Source: Planctomycetota bacterium
Lineage (GTDB): Bacteria; Planctomycetota; UBA1135; JALUZX01
DNA: 5,027 nt
Direction: 5' to 3'
NCBI GenBank assembly: GCA_027011425.1
Contig: JALUZX010000837.1
Coordinates: forward strand, 1 to 5,027
Shown here: positions 1-5,027 of the stretch, piece by piece
Layout: the number at the start of each line of letters is the position of its first letter
Position numbering within the stretch: the stretch's first letter is position 1
The notes under the pieces: generated by a model
The model's database searches: none
What the model was told of the DNA's origin: nothing
What the model saw: the letters and a program-made list of their open reading frames with translations, nothing else
Program-made: the position numbers and the translations under genes

Positions 1-1
1 C

Positions 2-310
2 CTTCCGGAGGACGTGACGCCCGGTCCCCTACCCGGCCTTCCCCCGGCCTCCACCAAGGAGTGCATCCGGGCGGGGATCTCCCTGGGCTTCGCAGGGCTC
101 GTGGACAGGCTCGTGGAGGAATTTCGTCCCTTGGCCGGGAAAGATGCGCCCTGCGTGGCCACGGGGGGGGAGGCTTCCTTGTGGCGGGCCTTATCCCGGC
201 AGGCCTCCCTCTACGAACCTTACCTCGTCACAGGGGGCTTTGTTCCATCGGGCTGGAATTCCTGGTTTGAAGGGTATCCTCCTTGCCGAGGGGGGGCGGT
301 TGCTCTATAA
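2..310 (+). CDS. coaX: Type III pantothenate kinase, C-terminal part (5' end outside window; possible frameshift near 3' end)
   Basis: CoaX phosphorylates pantothenate with ATP, the first step of coenzyme A synthesis, in the cytoplasm. The frame is open from base 2, so the N-terminal half, including the P-loop-like nucleotide site, lies upstream. What is visible is the second half of an ASKHA-fold kinase. A threonine-led helix (STKECIRAGISLGFAGLVD, about bases 50-106) corresponds to the family's G-x-N/D-T...sG...G..g.vd.li segment. It is followed by a strand ending VATGGEA (about bases 155-175), the conserved TGG of CoaX. The final family motif, a strand of the type P-x-L-x-L-x-GL-x-x-I, is seen as EPYLVTGG and then degrades. 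The current frame reads 24 further residues of proline/glycine-rich, non-conserved sequence to TAA at 308-310. Adding one G to the G5 run at 233-237 would give TGGLCSIGLEFLV and a stop at 268-270, which matches the usual CoaX end much better. The family call is fairly sure; the exact 3' end is not. Confidence 0.75.
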   Translation, partial: LPEDVTPGPLPGLPPASTKECIRAGISLGFAGLVDRLVEEFRPLAGKDAPCVATGGEASLWRALSRQASLYEPYLVTGGFVPSGWNSWFEGYPPCRGGAVAL

Positions 311-311
311 A
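283..311 (+). promoter_or_regulatory. Putative sigma70-type promoter for the lipoprotein run
   Basis: TTGCCG at 283-288 matches four of six bases of the -35 consensus, and TATAAA at 306-311 matches five of six of the -10 consensus. They are separated by exactly 17 bases. The expected transcription start is near 318, leaving a leader of about 65 nucleotides before the ATG at 383. It lies downstream of the proposed true coaX stop at 268-270, although it overlaps the last codons of the frame as given. TATAAA is conspicuous in such GC-rich DNA. It is a sequence match only, and the host sigma-factor preference is unknown. Confidence 0.5.
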
Positions 312-370
312 AGCAGACCCATCCAAGTCGGCGGTTAGCGGCTTTTACGGGGAGGCCGGACGGAAATCAA

Positions 371-378
371 AGAGGAGG
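371..378 (+). promoter_or_regulatory. Strong Shine-Dalgarno for the 76-residue lipoprotein gene
   Basis: AGAGGAGG lies four bases before the ATG at 383 and is a near-complete anti-16S match. It is the strongest ribosome binding site in the window and is the main support for this short gene being real. Confidence 0.7.
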
Positions 379-382
379 CGCC

Positions 383-613
383 ATGAGCGGCAGGCCGTTG
401 GAACCTTTCGCCAAGAGCGGGGCTTGGACCTCGCTCCTTTTCGCACTTCTGCTTCTTCCCTGGAGCGGGTGTCGCGGGCCTGAATACGCACCGCACCAAC
501 CCGTCACGGGCGTGGATCGCCCCTACAGTCCATCTTCGGGTGAGGGGAAGAGCGTGATCCTTCAGGGCCGGAAAGAGGCCCGCCAAGGGACGGAGGAAGA
601 AGAGAAAAAGTGA
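383..613 (+). CDS. Small hypothetical lipoprotein, 76 residues
   Basis: I do not recognise this family. The start is supported by a strong ribosome binding site at 371-378. The N-terminus is a lipoprotein-type signal peptide: basic/polar residues to about 13, a hydrophobic stretch at about 14-26 (WTSLLFALLLLP), then W27-S28-G29-C30. The Cys at 30 with Ser and Gly before it fits lipid attachment, but Trp at -3 is unusual for a lipobox, so processing is not certain. The mature part is only about 47 residues and is hydrophilic, with many Pro, Gly and charged residues. It ends in a Glu/Lys-rich tail (EEEEKK), probably without a stable fold of its own. It sits just after a putative promoter and 129 bases before an LpoB-like lipoprotein gene on the same strand, so it may be the first gene of an envelope lipoprotein operon. 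It is not similar to YcfL, the small lipoprotein next to LpoB in E. coli, as far as I can see. Confidence 0.6.
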   Translation: MSGRPLEPFAKSGAWTSLLFALLLLPWSGCRGPEYAPHQPVTGVDRPYSPSSGEGKSVILQGRKEARQGTEEEEKK

Positions 614-663
614 CCGGGGCCTTCCCCGGCCGTCCAACCGGGCGGAACGGGACGTTTTCCGCC
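614..663 (+). other. Two tandem GC-rich stem-loops between the first two lipoprotein genes
   Basis: Directly after the TGA at 611-613, CCGGGG (614-619) pairs with CCCCGG (624-629) around a four-base loop. Next, GGCGGAA (641-647) pairs perfectly with TTCCGCC (657-663) around a nine-base loop. Neither stem is followed by a run of T, so they are not typical intrinsic terminators. They could slow decay of the upstream mRNA, act in partial termination, or be incidental in GC-rich DNA. They occupy part of the longest gap (129 bases) in the lipoprotein run. I found no convincing promoter in the rest of that gap. Confidence 0.35.
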
Positions 664-730
664 GCGATGCCGGGAAAGGGTGCCCAGGCTCGTCGGATTT
701 GATCATGGCTTCGTCGAAATGAACACGAGA

Positions 731-735
731 AAGGA
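731..735 (+). promoter_or_regulatory. Shine-Dalgarno that fixes the LpoB-like start
   Basis: AAGGA lies seven bases before the ATG at 743. It favours that start over the in-frame GTG at 680 and ATG at 719. Those upstream starts would place a charged, non-signal segment ahead of the signal peptide. Confidence 0.6.
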
Positions 736-742
736 AGAACTC

Positions 743-1342
743 ATGCGCTGGACCAGGAACATTCTCTCCATCAGCGTTCTTTGCGTCTTGGCCGCCGCCT
801 GTTCCACTCCCAAGGGCAGGATCATGACCAACACCGAACAGGACGTGGTAGGCGCCAGGAGGGCGGGCGCGGCCACCTACGACCGGCTCGTCGAAGGGGC
901 CGTCCAGAAGCTTCTCTCACTGCACCAGGCCAGCCTCAACCGGCGTCCCGGGAAGATGAAGATCGCTTTCCTCGGGATCGATTCCAGGGGCGTGGAGGAA
1001 CTCGGAGACTGGCGGGCCCAGATCTACGAGCTGATCGATACCAGCGTCAACCGCTCCAATGTCTACAGGACTGTGAGCCGGCGCTTCATCGAGGCGGCCC
1101 TTAGGGATTCCCGGGTCACCAGGGACCAGCTTTTCCTTCCCAGGTACCGGAGACTTTTCCTGCAGTCCCTGGAGGCCCAGAAGATGCCCGTGGACTGCTT
1201 GCTCTTCGCCAAGATCACCACCGGGTCCACCCGGGGAGAGGGCGTCCACCAGAGGAACTACATGCTCACCCTGGAGATGGTGGACGTGAAGACCGGTTGG
1301 GACGACAAGGTCTCCCAGAGGATCAGGAAGGAATACCACTGA
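743..1342 (+). CDS. LpoB-like lipoprotein (penicillin-binding protein activator family), 199 residues
   Basis: Enterobacterial LpoB is an outer-membrane lipoprotein that reaches through the periplasm to activate the cell-wall synthase PBP1B. The start at 743 has a good ribosome binding site and opens a signal peptide: R2 and R5, hydrophobic core about 7-19, lipobox-like L16-A-A-A-C20, so Cys20 would be lipidated. The globular part shows the family order: a pre-helix (about 38-62), a strand KIAFLGID (73-80) where LpoB has its 'v..i.N.t' strand, a helix DWRAQIYELIDTSVNR (89-104), the strand VYRTVSRR (107-114), DCLLFAKITTG (151-161), and the closing motif YMLTLEMVDVKTGW...IRKE (173-197). E. coli LpoB carries an aliphatic L/I-I-V stretch between TG and W in this motif. 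Here TG is followed at once by W186, a shortening of about three residues. The long disordered Pro-rich linker of E. coli LpoB is also absent. Family membership is well supported, but PBP activation in this organism is inferred and no PBP gene is present in the window. It is followed after 16 bases by a COG3014 gene. Confidence 0.78.
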   Translation: MRWTRNILSISVLCVLAAACSTPKGRIMTNTEQDVVGARRAGAATYDRLVEGAVQKLLSLHQASLNRRPGKMKIAFLGIDSRGVEELGDWRAQIYELIDTSVNRSNVYRTVSRRFIEAALRDSRVTRDQLFLPRYRRLFLQSLEAQKMPVDCLLFAKITTGSTRGEGVHQRNYMLTLEMVDVKTGWDDKVSQRIRKEYH

Positions 1343-1358
1343 TCTTCCAGGGGCCGCC

Positions 1359-2756
1359 ATGAGGGGGATTTCTTCACCCGGACTCCGTCGGGCGGCGCTT
1401 CTCGGCTTGCTCTTTCTGCTCGCCGGTTGCGCCGCCGATCCCCTTGCCCGGATCCGCGCGGATTTCGACGCCGGCCGCTACGCGGATTGCGCCAAGGAGC
1501 TGAGTGCCGCCAGGAAGGCCCATCCCGGCGACGCCCACCTCTACGCCCTGGACCAGGGAATCGTCCACCTTGCCCTGGAAGCCCCGAAGAAGACCCTGGA
1601 GGACCTTCGTTTCGCCCGGGACAGGATGGACGAGCTGGCCGGGTTGTCCTTCATGGAGAGTTTCAAGTCCCTCTTCCTGGACGACCGGCAACTTGATTAC
1701 GCGGGGGCGGATTACGAGCGGGTCCTGGTGAGGGCGGTGCTCGCCGTCGCGGACCTGGCGGGAAGGGTGGGGGACGCTGCTTCCTACGCCCTGCAGGTCC
1801 TCGAGGAGCAGATGAGGATCATCGACTCATACAAGCTCCCCGACGGGAAGATGCCCAAGAAGGCATACAAGCTCGTGGCCTTCGGGTGTTATCTGCGGGC
1901 CATCATGGCCGAGGAAGACCCCCTCTCCCAGGACCTTGCAGAGAGAAATTACAAGAAGGTCCTGGAGATCGAACCGAATTTCGCCTACGGGAAGGAGGAC
2001 CTGGAGCGGGTCCGCCAAGGGAAGCTTCCCCCCAAGGGTTACGGCGTTCTCCACGTGCTCGTCCTTTGCGGAAGGGGGCCCTTCCGGGTGGAAACCACGG
2101 CGGATCCCAAGGACCAGGCCTGGGCCGACGCCATGGGACTGGCCCAGGTGATCTGGGCGGCCCACAGGAAGCACCTGGCCTTTCCCCTTCTCTCGGCCGT
2201 CAAGATCCCGGCCCTGGCCTTCTACAAGGAGAATCCCACGGAGGTCCACGTGGACGTGGACGGAAGGGAGGAAGGAGTCACTGCCGTGGTCACCGACGTG
2301 GAAGCCACGGCGGATGCCGAATTCAAGGCCATGCGTCCCGAGATCATCGCCCGGGCCCTGGTGCGGCGGGCCTTCAAGGTCGCCGTGACGGAGGGCGTGA
2401 AGGCCGTGGTCCGAAAAGGTGAGAAGAAAAAGGCCCGGAAGAACCTCTCCGACTTTCTCATTTCTCTCGGGGGGCTTCTCTGGATCTCCTCGGAGAGGGC
2501 GGACCTCCGGTGCTGGGACCTCCTGCCCGCGAGTTTCCAGGTGCTGAGGCTGGAAGTGCCCGCCGGGGTTCACACGGTGACTCTTCGGGCCGGCCTTTCC
2601 GGCCGGACCACGGGGGCTCCCCAGAAGGTTCGGGTCCAGGTGAGAGACGGCTACAATACCTACGTGATCGGCTTGGTTCCCTCACTCAGGGGGGGGCCGG
2701 CTCCCTTGACCTCCCAGCCCGCTCCGGAACCCGCCGTGGTTTCGGGAAAACCGTAA
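1359..2756 (+). CDS. COG3014-family lipoprotein with helical-repeat N-terminal region, 465 residues
   Basis: This is a predicted envelope lipoprotein of an uncharacterised conserved family; no biochemical role can be given. The ATG at 1359 follows AGGGG (1349-1353) at five bases. The signal peptide has R10 and R11, a hydrophobic core at 13-21, and a textbook lipobox L21-A22-G23-C24. Residues about 28-215 are helical and TPR-like (FDAGRYADCAKEL at 36-48, LAERNYKKVLEIEPNFAYGKEDL at about 193-215), as expected for a protein-binding scaffold. The later part holds the family hallmarks: a strand and turn YGVLHVLVLCGRGPFRVE (228-245), a TDVEA...IIARALVRRAFK block (312-340), and ADLRCWDLLPASFQVLRLEV followed by PAGVHTVTL (381-409). 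The last 25 or so residues are Pro/Gly/Ser-rich and probably disordered. A G8 run at 2689-2696 lies just before that tail, so the extreme C-terminus is the least certain part. Related genes are found beside lpoB-type genes in other bacteria (from memory), which agrees with the arrangement here. Confidence 0.75.
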   Translation: MRGISSPGLRRAALLGLLFLLAGCAADPLARIRADFDAGRYADCAKELSAARKAHPGDAHLYALDQGIVHLALEAPKKTLEDLRFARDRMDELAGLSFMESFKSLFLDDRQLDYAGADYERVLVRAVLAVADLAGRVGDAASYALQVLEEQMRIIDSYKLPDGKMPKKAYKLVAFGCYLRAIMAEEDPLSQDLAERNYKKVLEIEPNFAYGKEDLERVRQGKLPPKGYGVLHVLVLCGRGPFRVETTADPKDQAWADAMGLAQVIWAAHRKHLAFPLLSAVKIPALAFYKENPTEVHVDVDGREEGVTAVVTDVEATADAEFKAMRPEIIARALVRRAFKVAVTEGVKAVVRKGEKKKARKNLSDFLISLGGLLWISSERADLRCWDLLPASFQVLRLEVPAGVHTVTLRAGLSGRTTGAPQKVRVQVRDGYNTYVIGLVPSLRGGPAPLTSQPAPEPAVVSGKP

Positions 2757-2806
2757 ATAGATCCGGGTCCTCCCCCGGGAGCCTGGAAGAAGAGGAAAAG
2801 AGAACC

Positions 2807-3112
2807 ATGAAGAGAATCCTGCGTTCGACCTCCCCCGCCCTCCTGGCCCTGGCTTTTCTCCTTCCCGCCTGCACCGTGGTGCCCAGGCACAAGAAGGGCA
2901 TCCGGGTGAATTCCGAACCCGAGGGGTTGACCCTGGTGGTCCCCTACGACAACCAGCTCCTGGAAGTGGTCACCCCCTGCGACCTTCCCGAGGATGTCTC
3001 GCCGGACGCGGAGATCCAGGTCAAGAGACAGGGTGTTCTTCTCAAGACGGTCCGCCTGGAGGACCTACCCCTGACCGCCAAGAAGACCTACCTGATCCGG
3101 TTGAACCGGTAG
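2807..3112 (+). CDS. Small lipoprotein with single PEGA-like domain, 101 residues
   Basis: The start is the ATG at 2807, preceded by GAGGA at 2792-2796 at about ten bases. The frame is open far upstream, but that part is shadow sequence inside the COG3014 gene. The signal peptide runs from K2 and R3 through a core at about 11-19 to L19-P20-A21-C22, giving lipidated Cys22. The mature part reads IRVNSEPEGLTLVVPY (32-47), then VTPCDLPEDV (about 54-63), EIQVKRQGVLLKTVRL (about 68-83) and a final strand TYLIRLNR. That is the pattern of a PEGA domain: first strand ending in S-x-P-x-G, a TP turn, then strands around a Q-G/G-Y turn. These small beta domains commonly occur on surface or periplasmic proteins. 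The usual PEGA Ala after the Gly is replaced by Leu, so this is a divergent member. It lies 50 bases after the COG3014 gene with no evident terminator between, so it is probably the last gene of the run. Function unknown. Confidence 0.68.
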   Translation: MKRILRSTSPALLALAFLLPACTVVPRHKKGIRVNSEPEGLTLVVPYDNQLLEVVTPCDLPEDVSPDAEIQVKRQGVLLKTVRLEDLPLTAKKTYLIRLNR

Positions 3113-3160
3113 TTCTTGCGGAAGCGGCGGAGTCCTTATCCCTCCCGCATCCCCGGCGAA
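3113..3160. other. Convergent intergenic gap with imperfect stem-loop
   Basis: The plus-strand lipoprotein run and the minus-strand VIT/vWA gene end 48 bases apart. GCGGAG (3127-3132) can pair with CTCCCGC (3142-3148) with one bulged base and a nine-base loop. There is no T-tract on either side, so it is at most a weak bidirectional termination signal. Confidence 0.25.
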
Positions 3161-5027
3161 TCACTCCACCAGGTAGGGGGTTTTTCCGATCACGACCAGG
3201 ATCTTTCCCTTGGCCGCGAGCCAGGCCGCTGCCTCGGGATGTTCCCGGAGAAGCTGGAAGTAGGCGGGAGAGAAGGCTTTGATCTTCCTGACCCGCCGCT
3301 TCATCTCCTTGTTGAATTCCCCGTCCACCCAGGTATCGCCAAGGAGGTAGAAGACTTTGTCTCCCGCCCGGCGGACCGGGACCCCCGCAAGGGTCCCTCC
3401 CTTGGCGCCGTCCAGGTCGTCCACGCTGAAAGCGTTCGCCTTGAGCCTGGCCAGCAACCGGGAATCCTCCACGGCTTTCTTCCCCGAGACAGGTCCCGAG
3501 CCGTTCGGCCCCGCCGCGAGGCCGGGAGTCGGCGCCCCGGGGTTGCCCCCCGTTGGGGCGGCCGGCGTTGCGGGTCCCAGCAAGCCCTTCCCCGAAGGGG
3601 CTTCTCCTCTTGTAAAGCCTTGGAGACCGGGAATGTTGGTCCCGCGGGCCAGGCGCTTGGCCTCCTCGGCCACCAGGAAGGAGGTCCAGGGGGTCAGGAT
3701 CCCGTATTTCTTGCCCAGCTTCACCACCTCGTCCACCAGCTCCTTGGACCTGCCGAAGAGGCGGATCTGGTCCAGCAGGTGGGCCACCCTCCGCTGGGCC
3801 CAAAGGGGCGCGAGCCAGGAGAGTTCACGGGCCGGGGAGGCGGGGAGGTTCACCTTGTAGCGCCAGGTCTTCTCCTTTCCCAGGAGGGTGCCCCGGACAA
3901 CCAGATCGCGGGGGCCCTTCCCTTCGAATAGCCCCAGGACCGTAAGCGTCGCGCCGTAGAAGAGGTCCGGCAGGGGGGCGGGGGTGAGCTTGGAGATCCG
4001 GGCCCCTTCGATGGAAAGCTTCAGGTCCGAGAGGGCCGGCCGGGAGAGGCGCTGGAGCAGGCTCGAGACCTTCACCTCGATGTCCTCGTTCTCGCCCACG
4101 TAGTGCCGGTCTCCCCGGCCCATTTCGGCGATCCGGTCCAGGAGGAACGTGTTCACGTCCGTCCCCACGCCGAAGACGAAGACCCGGGTCTTCTTCTTGT
4201 GGGCCTCCTTGAGGCGGCGCAGGATGGCCGCCGGGTCGGTCTCTCCCACGGTGGGCAGGCCGTCGGTGAGGAAGAGAAGGATGTGCATCCGGCCGTCGCC
4301 GGGCATCTTCAACCCCCGCAGGAGGGCGTCCTCTATGTTGGTCCCGCCCGCGGCTTCCATGTTTTTCACCATCTCCAGGGCCTGCCCGGTGGTTTCCGGG
4401 GAGACGGGTTTGGGCTCGGAAAAGAGAGGACGGGCCTCGGTGGAGAAGGGAACCAGGTTGAAGGCGTCCCCTTCGTGGAGGCTCCCGAGGAAGAACTTCA
4501 GGGCTCCCTTCACCTGCTCGATCTTCTTTCCCTGCATGGAGCCCGAGGTGTCCACCACGAAGGTCACCGTCTTTGGGACCGGCTTGGACTCGGCCGGGTT
4601 CCGCCTGGGGTTGAGGGCGAGGAGAAAGGAGCCGGAGCCTCCCTCGGGGGAATAGAAGAGGGCCAGGGCGCCGAACTCTTTCTCCGCCATGGAGTAGAAG
4701 AGTTTCAGGTCCCTGGCCTTGGTTCCCTCGGCCTCCCATCCCAGGACGACCCGGGTTTCCCCCTGGCGGCGGATCTCCGTTCCCGGCGTGGGGGAATAGA
4801 CCACCCCAAGGGCCTTGGAGCCGAGAATCTCCACCCGGGCCGAGAGACTCCGAGGGGGCGGGCCGCCCGCCGCCAGGGCTTTGAAGGGGAAGGTATATTC
4901 CCACCGGTTCCCCTCTTCGGGGAGGACGGCCGTCATGGTGAACCGGACCTGGGCCTTTCCGCCCGGGGGAACGGGGTAGATCCGGGCCCGGACCAGGCCC
5001 CAGCCGGCGTATTCCAGGAGCATGGGG
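3161..5027 (-). CDS. VIT and von Willebrand factor A domain protein (N-terminus outside window)
   Basis: The frame is open to the window edge. The first Met (at 5023) is internal, because it falls inside the VIT motif 'DP-x-LLE-x-x-G', seen here as PMLLEYAG. About 622 codons remain; residues below count from that Met. Residues 1 to about 105 are the end of the VIT domain (RARIYPVPPGG at 12-22, TFPF at 44-47). Residues about 151-325 are a vWA domain with a complete metal-binding MIDAS site: D158-T-S160-G-S162, T228 in GGTNI, and D254 in LTDG. Metal-dependent ligand binding is therefore plausible. A region with YGILTPWTSFLVAEE (440-454) is shared by bacterial and animal VIT/vWA proteins such as the inter-alpha-trypsin-inhibitor heavy chains. 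A Gly/Pro/Ala-rich linker (about 474-515) leads to a C-terminal domain with VFYLLGDTWVD (557-567) and FSPAYFQLL (584-592), which recurs in other bacterial VIT proteins (from memory). It is probably exported, but its signal peptide would lie outside the window. Ligand unknown. Confidence 0.85.
   Translation of the reverse strand, partial: PMLLEYAGWGLVRARIYPVPPGGKAQVRFTMTAVLPEEGNRWEYTFPFKALAAGGPPPRSLSARVEILGSKALGVVYSPTPGTEIRRQGETRVVLGWEAEGTKARDLKLFYSMAEKEFGALALFYSPEGGSGSFLLALNPRRNPAESKPVPKTVTFVVDTSGSMQGKKIEQVKGALKFFLGSLHEGDAFNLVPFSTEARPLFSEPKPVSPETTGQALEMVKNMEAAGGTNIEDALLRGLKMPGDGRMHILLFLTDGLPTVGETDPAAILRRLKEAHKKKTRVFVFGVGTDVNTFLLDRIAEMGRGDRHYVGENEDIEVKVSSLLQRLSRPALSDLKLSIEGARISKLTPAPLPDLFYGATLTVLGLFEGKGPRDLVVRGTLLGKEKTWRYKVNLPASPARELSWLAPLWAQRRVAHLLDQIRLFGRSKELVDEVVKLGKKYGILTPWTSFLVAEEAKRLARGTNIPGLQGFTRGEAPSGKGLLGPATPAAPTGGNPGAPTPGLAAGPNGSGPVSGKKAVEDSRLLARLKANAFSVDDLDGAKGGTLAGVPVRRAGDKVFYLLGDTWVDGEFNKEMKRRVRKIKAFSPAYFQLLREHPEAAAWLAAKGKILVVIGKTPYLVE

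Noticed and set aside
335..706. A 123-codon minus-strand frame across the small lipoprotein gene
   Set aside because: It has no signal or domain, and its start lacks a convincing ribosome binding site. The plus-strand gene has a strong one plus a signal peptide. The frame is probably antisense shadow.
680..742. Earlier GTG (680) or ATG (719) starts for the LpoB-like gene
   Set aside because: They would put a charged segment before the signal peptide, and the best-spaced ribosome binding site serves the ATG at 743.
1827..2573. A 248-codon open frame on the minus strand inside the COG3014 gene
   Set aside because: Its composition is that of a shadow frame in GC-rich DNA, with no recognisable motif, and the plus strand carries clear COG3014 hallmarks over the same bases.
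2510..2806. N-terminal extension of the PEGA-like lipoprotein in the same open frame
   Set aside because: The extension lies within the COG3014 coding region and reads as shadow sequence. The ATG at 2807 directly opens a lipoprotein signal peptide.
3113..3160. Intrinsic terminator between the convergent genes
   Set aside because: Only an imperfect six-pair stem is possible and there is no T-tract on either strand.
3479..3604. Possible repeat array in the GC-rich part of the VIT/vWA gene
   Set aside because: It is a low-complexity Gly/Pro/Ala linker without a regular repeat unit.
3825..4904. A 359-codon second minus-strand frame overlapping the VIT/vWA gene
   Set aside because: It is Arg/Gly/Pro-rich low-complexity sequence typical of an out-of-frame reading, while the overlapping frame encodes the intact MIDAS motif.
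5021..5023. ATG at 5023 as the true start of the VIT/vWA gene
   Set aside because: It falls inside the conserved VIT motif and the frame stays open to the window edge, so the start is outside.

Overview
The window is GC-rich, densely coding bacterial DNA from a diderm. Four consecutive small-to-medium genes encode predicted lipoproteins with clear signal peptides, and one of them is a homologue of LpoB, an outer-membrane activator of a cell-wall synthase. The gene set (type III pantothenate kinase, LpoB-like and COG3014-type lipoproteins, a PEGA-like lipoprotein and a large VIT/vWA protein) suggests an environmental lineage such as Planctomycetota. This rests on gene content and style only, and I could not test it. 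I see no sign of mobile elements, tRNA, rRNA, CRISPR or phage genes.

Layout. Positions 1 to about 270-310 hold the 3' end of a type III pantothenate kinase gene (coaX), possibly with a one-base frameshift in its last codons. A sigma70-like promoter at 283-311 follows. A plus-strand run of four lipoprotein genes comes next: a 76-residue orphan (383-613), an LpoB-like protein (743-1342), a COG3014-family helical-repeat lipoprotein (1359-2756) and a single-domain PEGA-like lipoprotein (2807-3112). The gaps within the run are 129, 16 and 50 bases, and I see no T-tract terminator between the genes. On the minus strand, converging on this run with a 48-base gap, lies a VIT/von Willebrand A domain gene (3161 to beyond 5027). 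It is complete at its C-terminus but cut at its N-terminus by the window edge.

How they may work together. LpoB in Enterobacteria crosses the periplasm from the outer membrane to stimulate the synthase PBP1B. An LpoB-like gene followed after 16 bases by a COG3014 gene suggests an envelope lipoprotein complex linked to peptidoglycan or outer-membrane homeostasis. The two small lipoproteins at either end are candidate extra subunits. That is an inference from co-location, since no penicillin-binding protein is encoded here. The VIT/vWA protein is probably a separate transcription unit concerned with extracytoplasmic adhesion or metal-dependent protein binding. All five plus-strand genes and the minus-strand gene look like ordinary resident genes. 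The least-characterised material is the pair of small lipoproteins and their association with the LpoB/COG3014 pair.
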